Source: Eopsaltria australis
Lineage: Eukaryota; Chordata; Aves; Passeriformes; Petroicidae
Reading direction: 5' to 3'
Assembly (NCBI GenBank): GCA_034509425.1
Contig: JAVTVJ010001234.1
Span: 1 to 64,000 of the forward strand
Length of the DNA: 64,000 bases
In this document: positions 24,456 through 35,911 of the stretch, in pieces
Layout: the number at the start of each line of letters is the position of its first letter
Numbering within the stretch: position 1 is the first letter of the stretch
Notes under the pieces: model-generated
What the model saw: the letters and a program-made list of their open reading frames with translations, nothing else
Told to the model about the DNA's origin: nothing
Databases searched by the model: none
Position numbers and translations under genes: made by a program

Positions 24456-25799
24456 GAGGAAGTTCCCTGGCTGGGTGTCTGTAAAAGTGACAGATCCCAT
24501 AAAATCCAGCCGGGATCATTCCCAGTGCCTGGCATTTCCTGCCCGTTCATTCCCAGCTCCCACAAAGGGCACCTCACATAAATGAGGCACAGGTGAGGCT
24601 GCTCCGTGCCCTGCATCCCCATCCCAAAATCCCCCAGCACATCCAGGGGCTCAGCTGGACCCCCCAGCACACCTGGAACATGCTCCAGACATTCCAGGGA
24701 GATCCTGAATTAAAGCTGGAAACGCAGCTGGGTTTGGTGTTGGTTTGTGTCGAGAGTTTGCTCACACTCAAAGGTTCTCGGTGCATTTTTAAGGGTGATT
24801 TTCTTCATTTCTGCATTTATTTCTTTCTTATCTAAGCTTCAACCAGTTCCAAATCCCTTCATATTAAAAACTTTTCCAAACTGATTTAAGAACCTTCCCT
24901 TTTTTCCATTTAGAGGGATCCCACTTCCTTAACAAGTTGATCCAAGTTCCTTCTACAAATTAAATATTTCAATTCTTATTTTCACCGAACAACGCAGATG
25001 CTGAGGTTGGTCCCGTCCTGCTCCCCTAATTCCCAGCTGGAAAATCCTTCCCTCATTTCTCTGGATAGGCTGGGAGGGGAGGGATCAGATGAGCTCCATC
25101 CATGACAGATGTTGCAGGGAATTAATGTGAATAACCCTAAACACCAACGACCCCGAGCAATTAAAATCCCCAGGAACACTCCGGAGCTGCTGCAGCTCAT
25201 AACCAGCTCGAGGTTGTTATTACTGCTTGGAATTAAATTTAAATAAATTTAAATTTAAATACATTTAAATAAAAACAAACCAGAATAAAATCAGGGAATC
25301 TGCATGATTCCAGAATTCGGAAGGAAAGGGAAAGTCATGGATACACGGCTGTGTGAGGAGGGATTAAAAAAAAAATTCACATTACTCAAAGTTTTCTGGT
25401 TCAATTCCCACGCTCAGCTGGTGCATATTTTGGGATTTAAAAGGTGGATCGTGCAAGGCACATCCAGAGGGAATTTAGGGAAGGAGGCAGTGAGATCCTC
25501 GTGGATTTTATTTTATCTTTTGATGGCTGGTGATGGTTTAAGCAGGGTAAGGGACCCTCGGAGGCAGCCCCAAGCGGCTGGAATGGCACCCAAACCGACT
25601 ATTTGGGGTTAGAAATTCGTGGGGAGGGAAAAGAAGCCTCTCAGGAAGGATTTCCTTGGAAAGAAAAGGCGGAAAGGAGGGAGATTTGTAGCCAGCACAA
25701 ACTGTCTGAGAGCCTTTTCCAGGATTTAACTCCGGGAGTGCCCTGCTCCAATCGCTCTGAGCTGAGACAGGGAAGGAAAAAACGGGTCCTGAAAGCCCT
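24456..25799. other. Single-copy intronic sequence
   Basis: No gene or array, apart from a short AAATTTAAATA run near 25230-25270. Confidence 0.5.
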
Positions 25800-26600
25800 G
25801 AGGTGAATTCATGGGCTCTGAGATGAATTAATGAGCTCTGAAATGAGTGCTGAGATGAATTCATGGGTCCTGAGATGAATTTCTGGGCTCTGAGATGAAT
25901 TCATGGGGTCAGGAATGAATTCATGGGCTCTGAAATGAATTCATGGGCTCTGAAATGGGTCCTGAGATGAATTCATGGGTCATGAGATGAATTCATGGGT
26001 CCTGAAATGAATTCATGGGCTCTGAGATGAATTCATGGGGTCAGAAATGAGTCCTGGACTGAATTCATGGGTCCTGAAATGAATTCACAGGCTCTGAAAG
26101 GAATTCACAAGTCCTGAAATGAATTGATGGGCTCTGCAATGAATTCCTGGGTTCTGAAATGAATTCATGGGCTCTGAGATGAATTCGTGGGACCTGAAAT
26201 GTGCTCTGAGATTAATTCATGGGGTCAGAATTGAGTCCTGGAATGAATTCATGGGTCCTGAAATGAATTCCTGGGTTCTGAAATGAATTAATGGGCTCTG
26301 AGATGAATTCATGGGGTCAGAAATGAGTCCTGGAATGAATTCATGGGTCCTGAAATGAATTGATGGGCTTTGAAATTAATTCCTGGGAGCTGAAAATGAA
26401 TTCCTGGGTTCTGAAATGAATTCATGGGCTCAGAGATGAATTCGTGGGTCCTGAAATGTGTTCCACATTGAACTCGTGGGCTCTGAGATGAATTGATGGG
26501 CTCTGCAATGAATTCCTGGGCTCTGAAACCAATTCACGAGTTCTGAAATTATTCCATCGGTTCTGAAACGAACCGGATGGGCTCTGAAATAAATTCCCGG
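25800..26600. repeat. About 20-bp GAATTC minisatellite
   Basis: Around 35-40 units of the type TGAATTCATGGGCTCTGAAA, alternating with GGGTCCTGAAA and GGGGTCAGAAA variants. Most units carry an EcoRI site. The array ends about 300 bp from the PDE4B3 splice donor and runs into the edge of the CpG island. Confidence 0.94.
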
Positions 26601-26904
26601 CTCCTGCGATGACTCCCTGGGCTCTGCAGTGAATCGCCGGCTCTCCCCCACAGGCACACGGCGCCTGGGAAAGTTGCCGGCTGCTGCCTTTGTTCCCGGG
26701 AATAAAGGGCTGGATTTCTCCCGGGGAACAGCGGCAGAGCCACGGCGGCGGCGGCCCCGCACTGAACATCCCCCGGCTGCTTTTCTGCTCCATTCCCTGC
26801 CGCGAGCACCCGCGGGCGAGCCGCGCTCCTTCCCCCCAGTCCAAACCCCAGCTCCACTGGTGTTAAACCCAGCTTAAACGCGGTTTAAACCCGGCGGAGC
26901 TTAC

Positions 26905-27140
26905 CATGTGTGTGCCACCGTGAAGCGACGGCGCTGGCGGATGCTTTTATTCACCAGCAACTTTCTGAAGAAGCACGGAGAGTTCCTGGGCGAGCTGCGA
27001 GGAGAAATCTTTGGCGACGTGGGTCTGTTCCCGGGCAGCTTGGGCAGCTCCAGCTCCAGGTGCATCTGCTCCTTGAAAGTCTTGATGTAAATCTCGGCCT
27101 CGGGAGTGGCGAGCTCCCGGGAAGGTTCCCTGGCCGTCAT
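26905..27140 (-). CDS. PDE4B: PDE4B alternative first exon, long isoform PDE4B3
   Basis: This is the isoform-specific N terminus of PDE4B3 (78 codons plus two bases). Read on the minus strand from ATG 27140 it gives MTAREPSREL, then IKTFKEQMHLELELP, LPGNRPTSPKISPRSSPRNS, FFRKLLVNKSIRQRRRFTVAHT and a donor TG|GTAAGC at 26904. Mammalian PDE4B3 has nearly the same protein from IKTFKEQM onward, while the first 20 residues vary. PDE4D5 has the paralogous PRNSPRLLRRMLL block but differs elsewhere. The phase matches the PDE4B1 exon end, so both isoforms can use one downstream common exon completing Cys. The start codon has G at -3. An in-frame ATG at 27338 could add 66 residues, but its context is weak and the extra sequence resembles nothing known, so 27140 is preferred. 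The exon lies inside a CpG-rich stretch, fitting a separate promoter. Confidence 0.95.
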
Positions 27141-27374
27141 CGCCGCGGCGCTGGGCGAGCTGCGAGCGCTCAGGGGTGGCCACGGGAAAACATTCCCGGA
27201 GCTGGGGAGGCGGAGATGCCCCCGCTCATCCACCAGGCAAATCCACGGGAGGAGGATCCGGCAGCGCTGCCACAAAGCCCCGGCTCTGCCCGCTTTTTCC
27301 TGGGAAGATGCTCCCGGTGTTGTCGCGGCCGCGCTCATGAAAAATTCATCACGCTCCGCTCCAGCATCCCGCCC

Positions 27375-27494
27375 TCAGCGGCCGGGAGAAGCACGGAATG
27401 GCAGGGAAAAGCGGCGGGTTTTCAGGAATGGGCTCCGGGAATCGCGCAGCCTGCTCGCCCCGCTCCGCTCGGGGGGTTTAGGCGAGGCTTTCAT
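27375..27494 (-). other. Possible upstream ORF in the PDE4B3 leader
   Basis: If transcription starts upstream of 27494, the leader would contain an ATG at 27494 opening a 39-codon frame (MKASPKPPERSG at its start) that stops with TGA at 27375, some 235 bases before the PDE4B3 ATG. It resembles no known protein and would matter only as a translational control element. It depends entirely on an unproven transcription start. Confidence 0.3.
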
Positions 27495-27690
27495 TGAGAA
27501 TTAGTTTTGCCCGCACCGCCGTGGCTCCACCCAAGCCGCGCTCATTGGCTCGGGGTTATTTTGACAGCCGGGCTCTGTCCTGCCCTGCGGGGAGCGTGGG
27601 CCATTCCCAGGGAATTTTAAGGACCTGTCCAACATCCCGATATTCCTCCCGGGCGCTCCCCGGCCCTGAGAGGGATGGGAGAGCGCTAAG

Positions 27691-28194
27691 AGTGGGGGGG
27701 GAAAGGCGAAAAGGGAACAAAAACAAAGGCAAGGAATTCTATTGTGCAGGAACAAAGCGTGCGGGAATTCCTGCTCCATGGAAAGGCTCCGCCGTCCTGG
27801 GATGCAGAGCCAAAGGGTGAAACCTCTGCCCGATCCAAGGATGGGGGAGCTGGCAAGTTCATTCCAGCAATTTTAAGAGTTTATGTATTTAAAACAGGGG
27901 AAAAAAAAAAAACCCAGGAATTTTAGCTCTGGATGTAAACATAACAAAAGCAAGTTCTGCTTTTCCAAGGATAAACAGCAACATTCAGGTAAGGAAGTTA
28001 AAGACAAGGAGCTGAGTGCAGGAGCACAAAAAATCCCTGAGGGAGGGGCAGAGCACCTCGTAAACCGGCCAAAAACAGGGGACCGAAAATGCAAATACAA
28101 TCAATGATCTTAAAGCAGGAGGAGACGGGGAGAGCACGCGGGGAAAGCGCTGATGGCACAGGGCAGGCACCAATCCCACAGCAAATCCCTGCCC
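27691..28194. other. Upstream flank of PDE4B3 promoter
   Basis: Single-copy sequence with a poly-A run near 27899. No exon recognised. It lies between the CpG island and the 30-bp minisatellite, and is intronic for PDE4B1. Confidence 0.5.
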
Positions 28195-29030
28195 ATTCCA
28201 GGGGGTTTCCATCATCCCTGTCCCTTCCGGGGGTTTTTCCTTCATCCCTGTCCATTCCAGCAGATTTTCCATCGTCCCTGTCCATTCCAGCAGGTTTTCC
28301 TTCATCCCTGTCCATTCCAGTGGGCCTTCCCTCATCCCTGTCCATTCCAGCAGGTTTTCCATCATCCCTGTCCATTCCAATGGGTTTTCCTTCATCCCTG
28401 TCCATTCCAGAGGGTTTTCCCTCATCCCTGTCCATTCCAGTGGGCCTTCCCTCATCCCTGTCCATTCCAGGGGGGTTTTCCTTCATCCCTGTCCATTCCA
28501 GGGGGGTTTTCCTTCATCCCTGTCATTTTCCAGTGAGTTTTCCATCATCCCTGTCCATTCCAGTGAGTTTTCCATCATCCCTGTCCATTCCGGTGGGCCT
28601 TCCCTCATCCTTGTCTGTTCCAGCAGGTTTTCCTTCATCCCTGCCCATTCCAGTGGGTTTTCCCTCATCCCTGTCATTTTCCAATGAGTTTTCCTTCATC
28701 CCTGTCCATTCCAGGGGGTCTCCCATCATCCCTGTCCGTTCCAGCAGGTTTTCCATCATCCCTGTCCATTCCAGGGATTTTCCCATCATCCCTGTCCATT
28801 CCAGTGGATTTTCCATGATCCCTGTCCATTCCAGTGGCCCTTCCCTCATCCCTGTCCATTCCAGGGGGGTTTTCCTTCATCCCTGTCCATTCCAGGGGGG
28901 TTTTCCCTCATCCCTGTCTATTCCAGTGGATTGTCCTTCATCCCTGTCCATTCCAGTGGATTTTCCTTCATCCCTGTCCATTCCAGAGGGTTTTCCTTCA
29001 TCCCTGTCCATTCCAGTGAGTTTTCCATCA
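28195..29030. repeat. 30-bp minisatellite, about 28 copies
   Basis: The unit is close to TTCATCCCTGTCCATTCCAG plus TGGGTTTTCC. Because 30 is a multiple of three, open frames run through it on both strands, including a 418-codon plus frame of Phe-Pro-Ser-Ser-Leu-Ser-Ile-Pro units, with no start context or promoter. The array lies 1.05-1.9 kb upstream of the PDE4B3 ATG. Confidence 0.95.
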
Positions 29031-29344
29031 AATATCCCAGAACACTTGGCAGAACACCAGTGCCCTCCTCAGCTTCCAGCAGATCCTGCTCACAGAGAGC
29101 TTCCCTGGAGAGGAGTTCCCAGCCATCCCACCCTGTGCCCTGTTCACCATTCCCGGGTATTAAAATCCCAAATAAACCAAAATATCTGGCCAAGCCTCAC
29201 TGAAGGCCACTGGAATTTAATCCTGAGAGCTTCAGGCAGCAGCAGAACGGGAATGTTGGATGATTTAGGAATTCTGACGTGCCAGGCTGGGATCTGTTAC
29301 TGCAGGGACAGACAAAGGGGAGTTTGGGAGCTGAAGGGGGAATA
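29031..29344. other. Single-copy spacer
   Basis: No feature recognised. Confidence 0.5.
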
Positions 29345-29590
29345 AAAATCCACACAAATGCTCTGAAGGAATTCCTAAGAGAGATAAAAAATGGAATTCC
29401 TAACAGAAATGAAGTAAGGAATTCCAAATAGAAATAAAAAAATTCAATTCCGAACAGAAACAAAAAATGGAATTTTAAACAGGAATGAAATAAGGAATTC
29501 CAAATAGAAATCAAAAATTGAATTACGAACAAATGAAAAATGGAATTCCAAACAGAAATAAAAAGTGGAATTCCAAACTGAAATAAAAAT
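29345..29590. repeat. About 28-32-bp AT-rich minisatellite
   Basis: GGAATTCCAAATAGAAATAA and GGAATTTTAAACAGGAATGA variants recur about eight times. Confidence 0.88.
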
Positions 29591-29799
29591 GAGCTTTCTA
29601 ACTCTGATGGGATATTGGAGAGTGTTTTTGGGGACACATCTGCCTTTTCCTAAAGCTTTTCCGAGGGCAGGGAGAGCAGGGGGAAATCCCATTTTAGGAG
29701 CAATGGAAGTGCTGCCCAATGTGCCCATTAAGGGAACGATTCCCATCATTTGGCCATCCATAAATGAGCCAGGAACTGGCAGCCCCACGGCCGGGATGG
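29591..29799. other. Single-copy spacer
   Basis: No feature recognised. Confidence 0.45.
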
Positions 29800-30445
29800 A
29801 GCTGCTGAGGAGGGAGAGGAAGGCTCCATTCCCTTGGGAAAGCAGGAAAAGTGGGAATACAAAGTGCCACCCATCCCAGGAGCTGGAATGCGGGGGCTGC
29901 TCCAGGCTGAGGTTCCCTGGAGCGCTTTGAAGGCTGATCCTGAGCACAGGAGATTTCTCCAGCACTTCCCAGCTCCTGGTGGCAATGGATCCACATTTCC
30001 CTGAGGAATGGAGCTACTGGTAGGAGGGAGAGGAGCCTGGGGATGAGGGAAGGTTCCATTCCCTTGGGAAAGCAGGAAAATGGGAATACAAAGTGCCACC
30101 CATCCCGGGAGCCGGAATGCAGGGGCTGCTCCAGGCTGAGGTTCCCTGGAGCGCTTTGAAGGCTGATCCTGAGCACGGGAGATTTTTCCAACATTTTCCA
30201 GCTCCTGGTGGCAATGGATCCACATTTCCCTGAGGAATGGAGCTGCTGAGGAGGGAGAGGAAGGCTCCATTCCCTTGGGAAAGCAGGAAAAACAGGAATA
30301 CAGAGCGCCACTCACCCAGGGAGCCGGAATGCTGGGGCTGCTCCAGGCTGAGGTTCCCTGGAGCGCTTTGAAGGCTGATCCTGAGCACAGGAGATTTTTC
30401 CAGCACTTCCCAGCTCCTGGTGGCAATGGATCCACATTTCCCTGA
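29800..30445. repeat. Roughly 215-bp tandem repeat, three copies
   Basis: Each copy contains GAGGAAGGCTCCATTCCCTT or a variant, GGGGCTGCTCCAGGCTGAGG, TTGAAGGCTGATCCTGAGCA and GGTGGCAATGGATCCACATT. Copies end near 30000, 30230 and 30443. The minus-strand frames of 130-256 codons come from it. Confidence 0.93.
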
Positions 30446-30737
30446 GTAAATTCCCTGGGAAAGGTCCTAGCACAGCTCTCCTGGAGTTGCAGCTCCCACC
30501 CCTCACTGTTCCACACACACAGGACCCTGCAGCCAACATCTCTGAATTCTCCATGGATTTAGAGCTTGGAATTCTGGCCAGACACGCTGCTGCACTCCGG
30601 GATGAGCCAACAGGAGGTGGGAACCAGACACTGGAGAGAACTGGCAGGAAAACCAGGGATGTGAAAATCCTGGCAGGAATTCCCTGTGTTTGCAGGGAAT
30701 AGAGAGCACCCAGGGCATCGGAGCTTCTGGGGGGGTT
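30446..30737. other. Single-copy spacer
   Basis: No feature recognised. Confidence 0.45.
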
Positions 30738-31250
30738 CATGGAATCATGGAATGGTTTGGGTGGGAAGGGAACTGAAATCCCACCCCATTCCACTCCTGC
30801 CATGGCAGGGACACCTTCCACTGTCCCAGGCTGCTCCAGCCTGGCCTTGGGCACTGCCAGGGATCCAGGGGCAGCCACAGAAAATCTGGGAATTCCATTC
30901 CAGGGCCTCAAACCCTGCCAGGGAACAATTCCTGCCCTATCTCCCATCCATCCCTGCCCTCTGGCACTGGGATCCATTCCCTGTGTCCTGTCCCTCCAGG
31001 CCTTGTCCCCAGTCCCTCTCCAGCTCTCCTGGAGCCCCTTCAGGCCCTGCAAGGGGCTCTGAGCTCTGCCTGGAGCCTTCTCCTCTCCAGGGGATCATTC
31101 CCAGCTCTCCCAGCCCGGCTCCAGCCCTGCAGCAGCTCCGTGGGATCCTCTGGAATCTCTCCAGCAGCTCCAGGTCCCTCCTGCTGTTGCTCCCAGGGCT
31201 GGGGCAGCTCTGCAGGTGGGGCCTCACCTGAGAGGGGCAGAATCCAGCCC
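30738..31250 (-). mobile_element. CR1 LINE, 3' portion (about 510 bp)
   Basis: Same subfamily, orientation and truncation as 4672-5200: GGAATGGTTTGGGTGGGAAG, CCATGGCAGGGACACCTTCC and CCTGTCCCTCCAGGCCTTGT in order, ending near GGTGGGGCCTCACCTGAGAG. The 246-codon minus frame is CR1-derived. Confidence 0.93.
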
Positions 31251-33330
31251 AGTCTCAGCCATCATCACTCCCAATCCTTCTCCCAGGGCCGTTTCCCATC
31301 TGCTCATCCCAAATCTGGCCTGACCCAGGGAGAGCAGGGCCAGGTTTACAAACGAAAATGATCCCCAGGCAAATCCCAGCTCCCTGAACTCTCCAGGAAC
31401 ACCCCGGACTGCAAGAACCTGTCCAGCAGCACAGATCATTGCCTGCAGTCCAAGAGAACAATTCCATCAGCAAAGGGATCAGAAATGCCAGGGAATTGTT
31501 GAGGAGGCAGAAAAGACGATGGAAGGAAAGCGCCTGGCAGGAAAATGAGACCACTTGGAAGGAGAAGGACAATTCAGGAAACTTCCAGAAGTTTGAAGTG
31601 CACTTGGGTGAGATTCCATCCACGCTTCCCAGCTCACTGAAGAGTCTGGAAAGGCTGCAAGCTTCCAGATATTTGATTAAAAGAACTGATAGGGTGGGAA
31701 ACAACATTCCCAAGCCTGCAACTCCTCATCAAAAGCTGATTTTGAGTGAGCTGAGAGCAATTGCTAAGCAACAAGAACGCATCTTTTTTTCTTTAGCAGC
31801 ACCATTATTCACCTGTTCCCCTGTCCTGAGAGCCAGGATGGAATAAAACACCAGGGAAAAGGGAATTGTGAGAGCCCTGCACGCTCCAGCAGCAAAGGAA
31901 AAGCTTTCAGCTGGCTTTTCCCAGCACTTCCAGCCAGGGCAGGGGGATTGCACAGAGCACACTTAGATAAAAACAGGAATTCCTCTCTTACTCCAGGCAT
32001 TGTTCCACCCATCCCAAAAAGATCCCACCAAACCAGCAGTAAATTAATTAGAGAAATGATTTCAATATTGTACTTTGCTGGTGCTACCTGGACTTCTTTT
32101 TCCAACGCAGGAAACCCAGGGGAAAACATCTTTGTAATCAGGTACAAAATCTCCTTTCCCAGAATTCCTGGCTGATGGAATTCCCTCTTCCACGGCAAAA
32201 ATAAAATCTGTATTAAACTTCCAACCAATCTGAAAATCCAGGTTATTCACTGTAAAATAAAAACCACAGAGCCCCTCTGTGTGTTTTAATTGCTGTTGAG
32301 TAATTAGTGATTTAATCCAGGGAATATCCACGTGCTCCTGGAGCAACAGAGGCTTTGTTAGTCCTGGAATTACTTGGAAGGTCCCTCACACACACCAGGG
32401 TTTGATAAATCAGGCCCAGGATTGGAAAGGTCAGGAGAGATGGACATTTCCAGGAGGTTTATTAAAGCTGAGGATGCACGAGGGAAGGATTCAACCCCTT
32501 CAAATCCCTTTTAGACTAAAATTGGACCACATTTGATGGGAAAAAAGCCTGTTCTTGGGCCAGGACACGATGGAATTTCACAGCACTGTCCCTGCTTAAG
32601 GTGGATTTCTGCCAAATGGGCTGGGAAAGGATCCACGATGGATTTCCAGGAGAGAAATTCCAGGAGCCAAACAGCTCCATTAGCTCTGGGAGGGATGAAA
32701 ATGAGCCTGAAGAGGAGGCAGGGAAATCAGCCAAAGCACATTCCCAGCAGGAAAGAAAAGGGAAAGAGGAAATTCTGGCTTTGGGAAAGGCTGGAAGAAC
32801 AAGATTTTGAGGAAAAGGGGAAAAGCAAACCGAGCTAAGGCAGGAAAAACCCAATAGAAAAACAACTTTCCCTCAGACTAAACCAACACTGAGAGAAAAA
32901 AAGAGGGAATGAGAAGGAATGAGCGAGTGGAGAATATGGGAATTGTCATTTGTACTGGAAAATAACTGGGATCCAGAGGCGGCAGCAGCAGAGCAGGGAT
33001 AAATCTGCGGTGGAAATGTCAGAGCACTGCCAGCGATGTGAGCTCGGCTCAGCCCCTGAGGCAGCAGCTGGAACTGCCGGGATGAGCCAGAGCCGGGAAT
33101 AAATCAGGGAACAAATCACAGCGAGCCCGGGAACGGGAGACAGGCAGAGAGCAAGGGAAAGAATCAAAGAAACGTCTGGAGAGAGACGAGGAAAACATCA
33201 AGGAAATGAAGCTGCTGAAAGGGAGCAGCCAGGGAAAAAAACAGCCAGGGAATGGGGCTTGAATGGGGATTAAAATGTCAGGATAAGGAATGACAGGAAA
33301 GGCTGGGAGTGAGAGCAGAGGCTGGGAGGA
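31251..33330. other. Single-copy intronic sequence, 2.1 kb
   Basis: No array or CR1. The 135-codon plus frame at 31439-31846 is rich in charged residues, but no domain is recognised and the strand is opposite to PDE4B, so it is left uncalled. Confidence 0.5.
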
Positions 33331-33334
33331 AAGA

Positions 33335-34035
33335 GAGGAGAAGGGGGCAGGGATGTGGAGAGGAGAGCTGGCAAGGGGCTGGGATGTGGAAAGAGCTGGG
33401 AAGGGGCTGGGATGTGGAAAAGAGAGCTGGGAAGGGGCTGGGATGTGGAAGGAGCTGGGAAGGGGCTGGGATGTGGAATGGAAGCTGGGAAGGGCTGGGA
33501 TGTGGAAGGAGCTGGGAAGGGGGCTGGGATGTGGAAAGGAGAGTTGGGAAGGGCTGGGATGTGGAAAGGAGAGCTGGGAAGGGGGCTGGGATGTGGAAAG
33601 GAGGGAAACTGGGAAGGGGGCTGGGATGATGCTTAGAGGAGAGCTGGGAAGGGGCTGGGATGTGGGACTAGGCTGGGAAGGGGGCTGGGATGTGGAGAGG
33701 AGAGCTGGGAAGGGGCTGGGATGTGGAAAGAGGCAAGAAGGGGCTGGGATGTGGAAAGGAGAGCTGGGAAGGGGGCTGGGATGTGGAAAGGAGAGCTGGG
33801 AAGGGGCTGGGATGTGGAAGGAGCTGGGAAGGGGCTGGGATGTGGAGAGGAGAGCTGGGAAGGGGCTGGGATGTGGAAAGGAGAGTTGGGAAGGGGCTGG
33901 GATGTGGAAGGAGCTGGGAAGGGGCTGGGATGTGGAAAGAGCTGGGAAAGTGCTGGGATGTGGAATGAGCTGGGAAGGGGCTGGGATGTGGAATGAGCTG
34001 GGAAGGGGCTGGGATGTGGAGAGGAGAGCTGGGAG
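33335..34035. repeat. G-rich 24-37-bp minisatellite, about 24 copies
   Basis: The unit is near GAGCTGGGAAGGGGCTGGGA plus TGTGGAAAG, all purine-rich on the plus strand, with frequent GGGG and GGG runs. Confidence 0.95.
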
Positions 34036-34644
34036 CTGGAAAAGATTCCCAGGAAATCCAAAGCTGTAGGGAAAGATTCACGGAACTGAATCCTTTGGAG
34101 CAGCTCTGGAGGCACAACAGGAGTGGAGGAAAAGGGAAAAGAAAGGAGAGGAGCACAAACGGAAAGGATGGGGAGGAAATGATATAAAATATAAGGAATG
34201 ATATCAAATATAATGAATGATCTAAAATTTAACTGATTTTCCCCTTATTTCCCTTCCATCACATCCAAGGGAGACCCTGTGTCCATCCCATTGGTGACTG
34301 CCACTAATTCCAGCAGGGACAGATCAGGCTTAGTTAATTCCACTCCATCTTAGGCCCAGTTTTATTTTAGCTCCCTCGGAGTAGCAGCAAATCTGCTGCT
34401 AGGCTCGACTTAAACCATTTTAACCATCCCATCAAACTCTGGGGGGGTCAAAATAGTGATTTGAGCTGAAAATTAGGAATTCACCCCTGGAATTTGAGCT
34501 GCACTGGATCAGCCACACCTCCCTGGGCCCCCCTTCCACAACACCCAAACCAATCCCAGGGAATAAAAACGGAACAGCAAAGAAATCCCTGGGAGCATCA
34601 CCCCCTCATCCATGAAGAGATGCTGATGATAAATCGGATTTTCC
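34036..34644. other. Single-copy spacer
   Basis: No feature recognised except a short GGAATGATAT-type doubling near 34176-34220. Confidence 0.5.
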
Positions 34645-34765
34645 TGGATTTCTGGAAGTGTCCAAGGCCAGGCTGGATGGGGTTTGGAGCAACCTGGGAT
34701 TGTGGGATGAGAAGATCCTTAAAATCCAACCCAGATCAGTCTGGAATTCTGCACAATAAACATCT
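34645..34765 (+). mobile_element. CR1 3' end
   Basis: GTGTCCAAGGCCAGGCTGGA, GGGTTTGGAGCAACCTGGGA and a degraded tail mark sense CR1, truncated to about 120 bp. Confidence 0.88.
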
Positions 34766-35911
34766 TCACCCCTCCCTTAATCACCTTTTTTTAACAGGAC
34801 ACTGAGCAAATCCCAGGAATTTTTTTCCAGCCCAAAAGCAGAAGGTTTTACAGTGTTCAGCTAGATAATTTTTAAGGAAAAAAAATTCCCAAAAAACCAC
34901 CTTTGCATCTGCTGAGCTTCTCAGGGATGGCTCCACGAGAGAAAACTGGAAATTCCACGTTTAAGGATTTTCCTTCTCCTTCCCTGGACGAGAAGCAGGA
35001 ATCCATCCCTAATTCCAGGTTTAGATGACAAATTCCCCACGTTTGAGAGGCAAAATAAATTAATTAATAACAAGCCCAGAGTTATTTAGATTCCTGTTGG
35101 GAGATAAGGTTTTTCTGTGTTGAATAATTTCAATTTAGAGTTTGGATCCCCATTCCCACAGATTTAGGGATTTTTTGGGGGGGAATTTATGATTCCAGGA
35201 TTAAAACCCTCAGAATCTCAACAAGGGCCAAGCAGGCCCAGAATAACTTCCAGATCAATCCTAAAAAAATGAATTCCATCTTCAGGAAATATTCCCTGGG
35301 ATTTGGGAGGGGTTGGACGCTCATCTGCTCACCAGGAATTAATCCTGACATCAACCAGGCCCAGCTTCTGTTTGAGCTGAGCTTTACAAGGCTCAGCACT
35401 GGGAAATGCAAACCCGGGGGCCTTTCCCTTTCCATTTGTCCTAAACTGGATTTGGAATCCTTTTAAATCCCCCCACAAACCACAATTTATCTGCCAAAAA
35501 ACCACGATTTCCTCACCCTTTCCCCTTCCAGGTATTTCTGCTGTTCCCTCCCAGCGACTGAGAATAAAACTGATATTTATAAAGCCATTATAAATTTATA
35601 TCATTTCCACTTTATCAAATTATATAAGACGTGATGCAAGGAGGGAATTTGCTTAGCAACTTGGGATTGTGCCTGATTTATTCCCAGGGAACACTGAAAT
35701 AAATCCAGAGTGAGTAATTCCATATGCCAGAGCGGTTTGTATTAATTGTGATTATTGCCTCGGTTCACAGCTATAGATGAATCCATCAAAAATTCGTTCG
35801 GGGAGGAGATATTTGTGATTTATCACCAAAAAAAATTCAGTTTGTTCCTCACAGGCTGAGACCTCTGGGGTGACGAGAGAGAGAGGGGAAGGAAACGGGA
35901 AAAAAGCCTGA
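34766..35911. other. Single-copy AT-rich sequence
   Basis: No gene or array recognised. Confidence 0.5.

Larger units (their letters stand above)
26640..27690 (-). promoter_or_regulatory. PDE4B: CpG island and likely promoter / 5' UTR of PDE4B3
   Basis: About 1 kb is strongly GC-rich with many CpG dinucleotides, unlike the AT-rich DNA around it, and it covers the PDE4B3 first exon. On the sense (minus) strand an inverted ATTGG at 27544-27548 gives a CCAAT box, and a GGGTGG Sp/KLF-type box follows at about 27528-27533. No TATA box was seen. From these, transcription probably starts somewhere between about 27200 and 27540. The exact start cannot be read from sequence alone. An EcoRI-type array borders the island on the 3' side and a 30-bp minisatellite lies about 500 bp beyond it on the upstream side. 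Confidence 0.75.

Noticed and set aside
1..26900. Search for the shared PDE4B exon (beginning FDVENG) and UCR1 (RRESFLYRSDSDYD)
   Set aside because: No minus-strand reading of either was seen downstream of the PDE4B3 exon, so the common exons are taken to be outside the window.
28089..29345. 418-codon open frame on the plus strand
   Set aside because: It is the reading of a 30-bp minisatellite whose unit is a multiple of three. Both strands are open, codon use follows the repeat, and no start or splice context is present.
29746..30516. Minus-strand frames of 130-256 codons with repeated blocks
   Set aside because: They follow the three-copy repeat of about 215 bp. The repeated protein text mirrors the DNA repeat rather than a domain array.
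31439..31846. 135-codon plus-strand frame, protein-like in composition
   Set aside because: It has no recognisable domain, no partner exons, no CpG island, and it lies on the opposite strand to PDE4B. A chance frame is more likely, and only cross-species alignment could rescue it.
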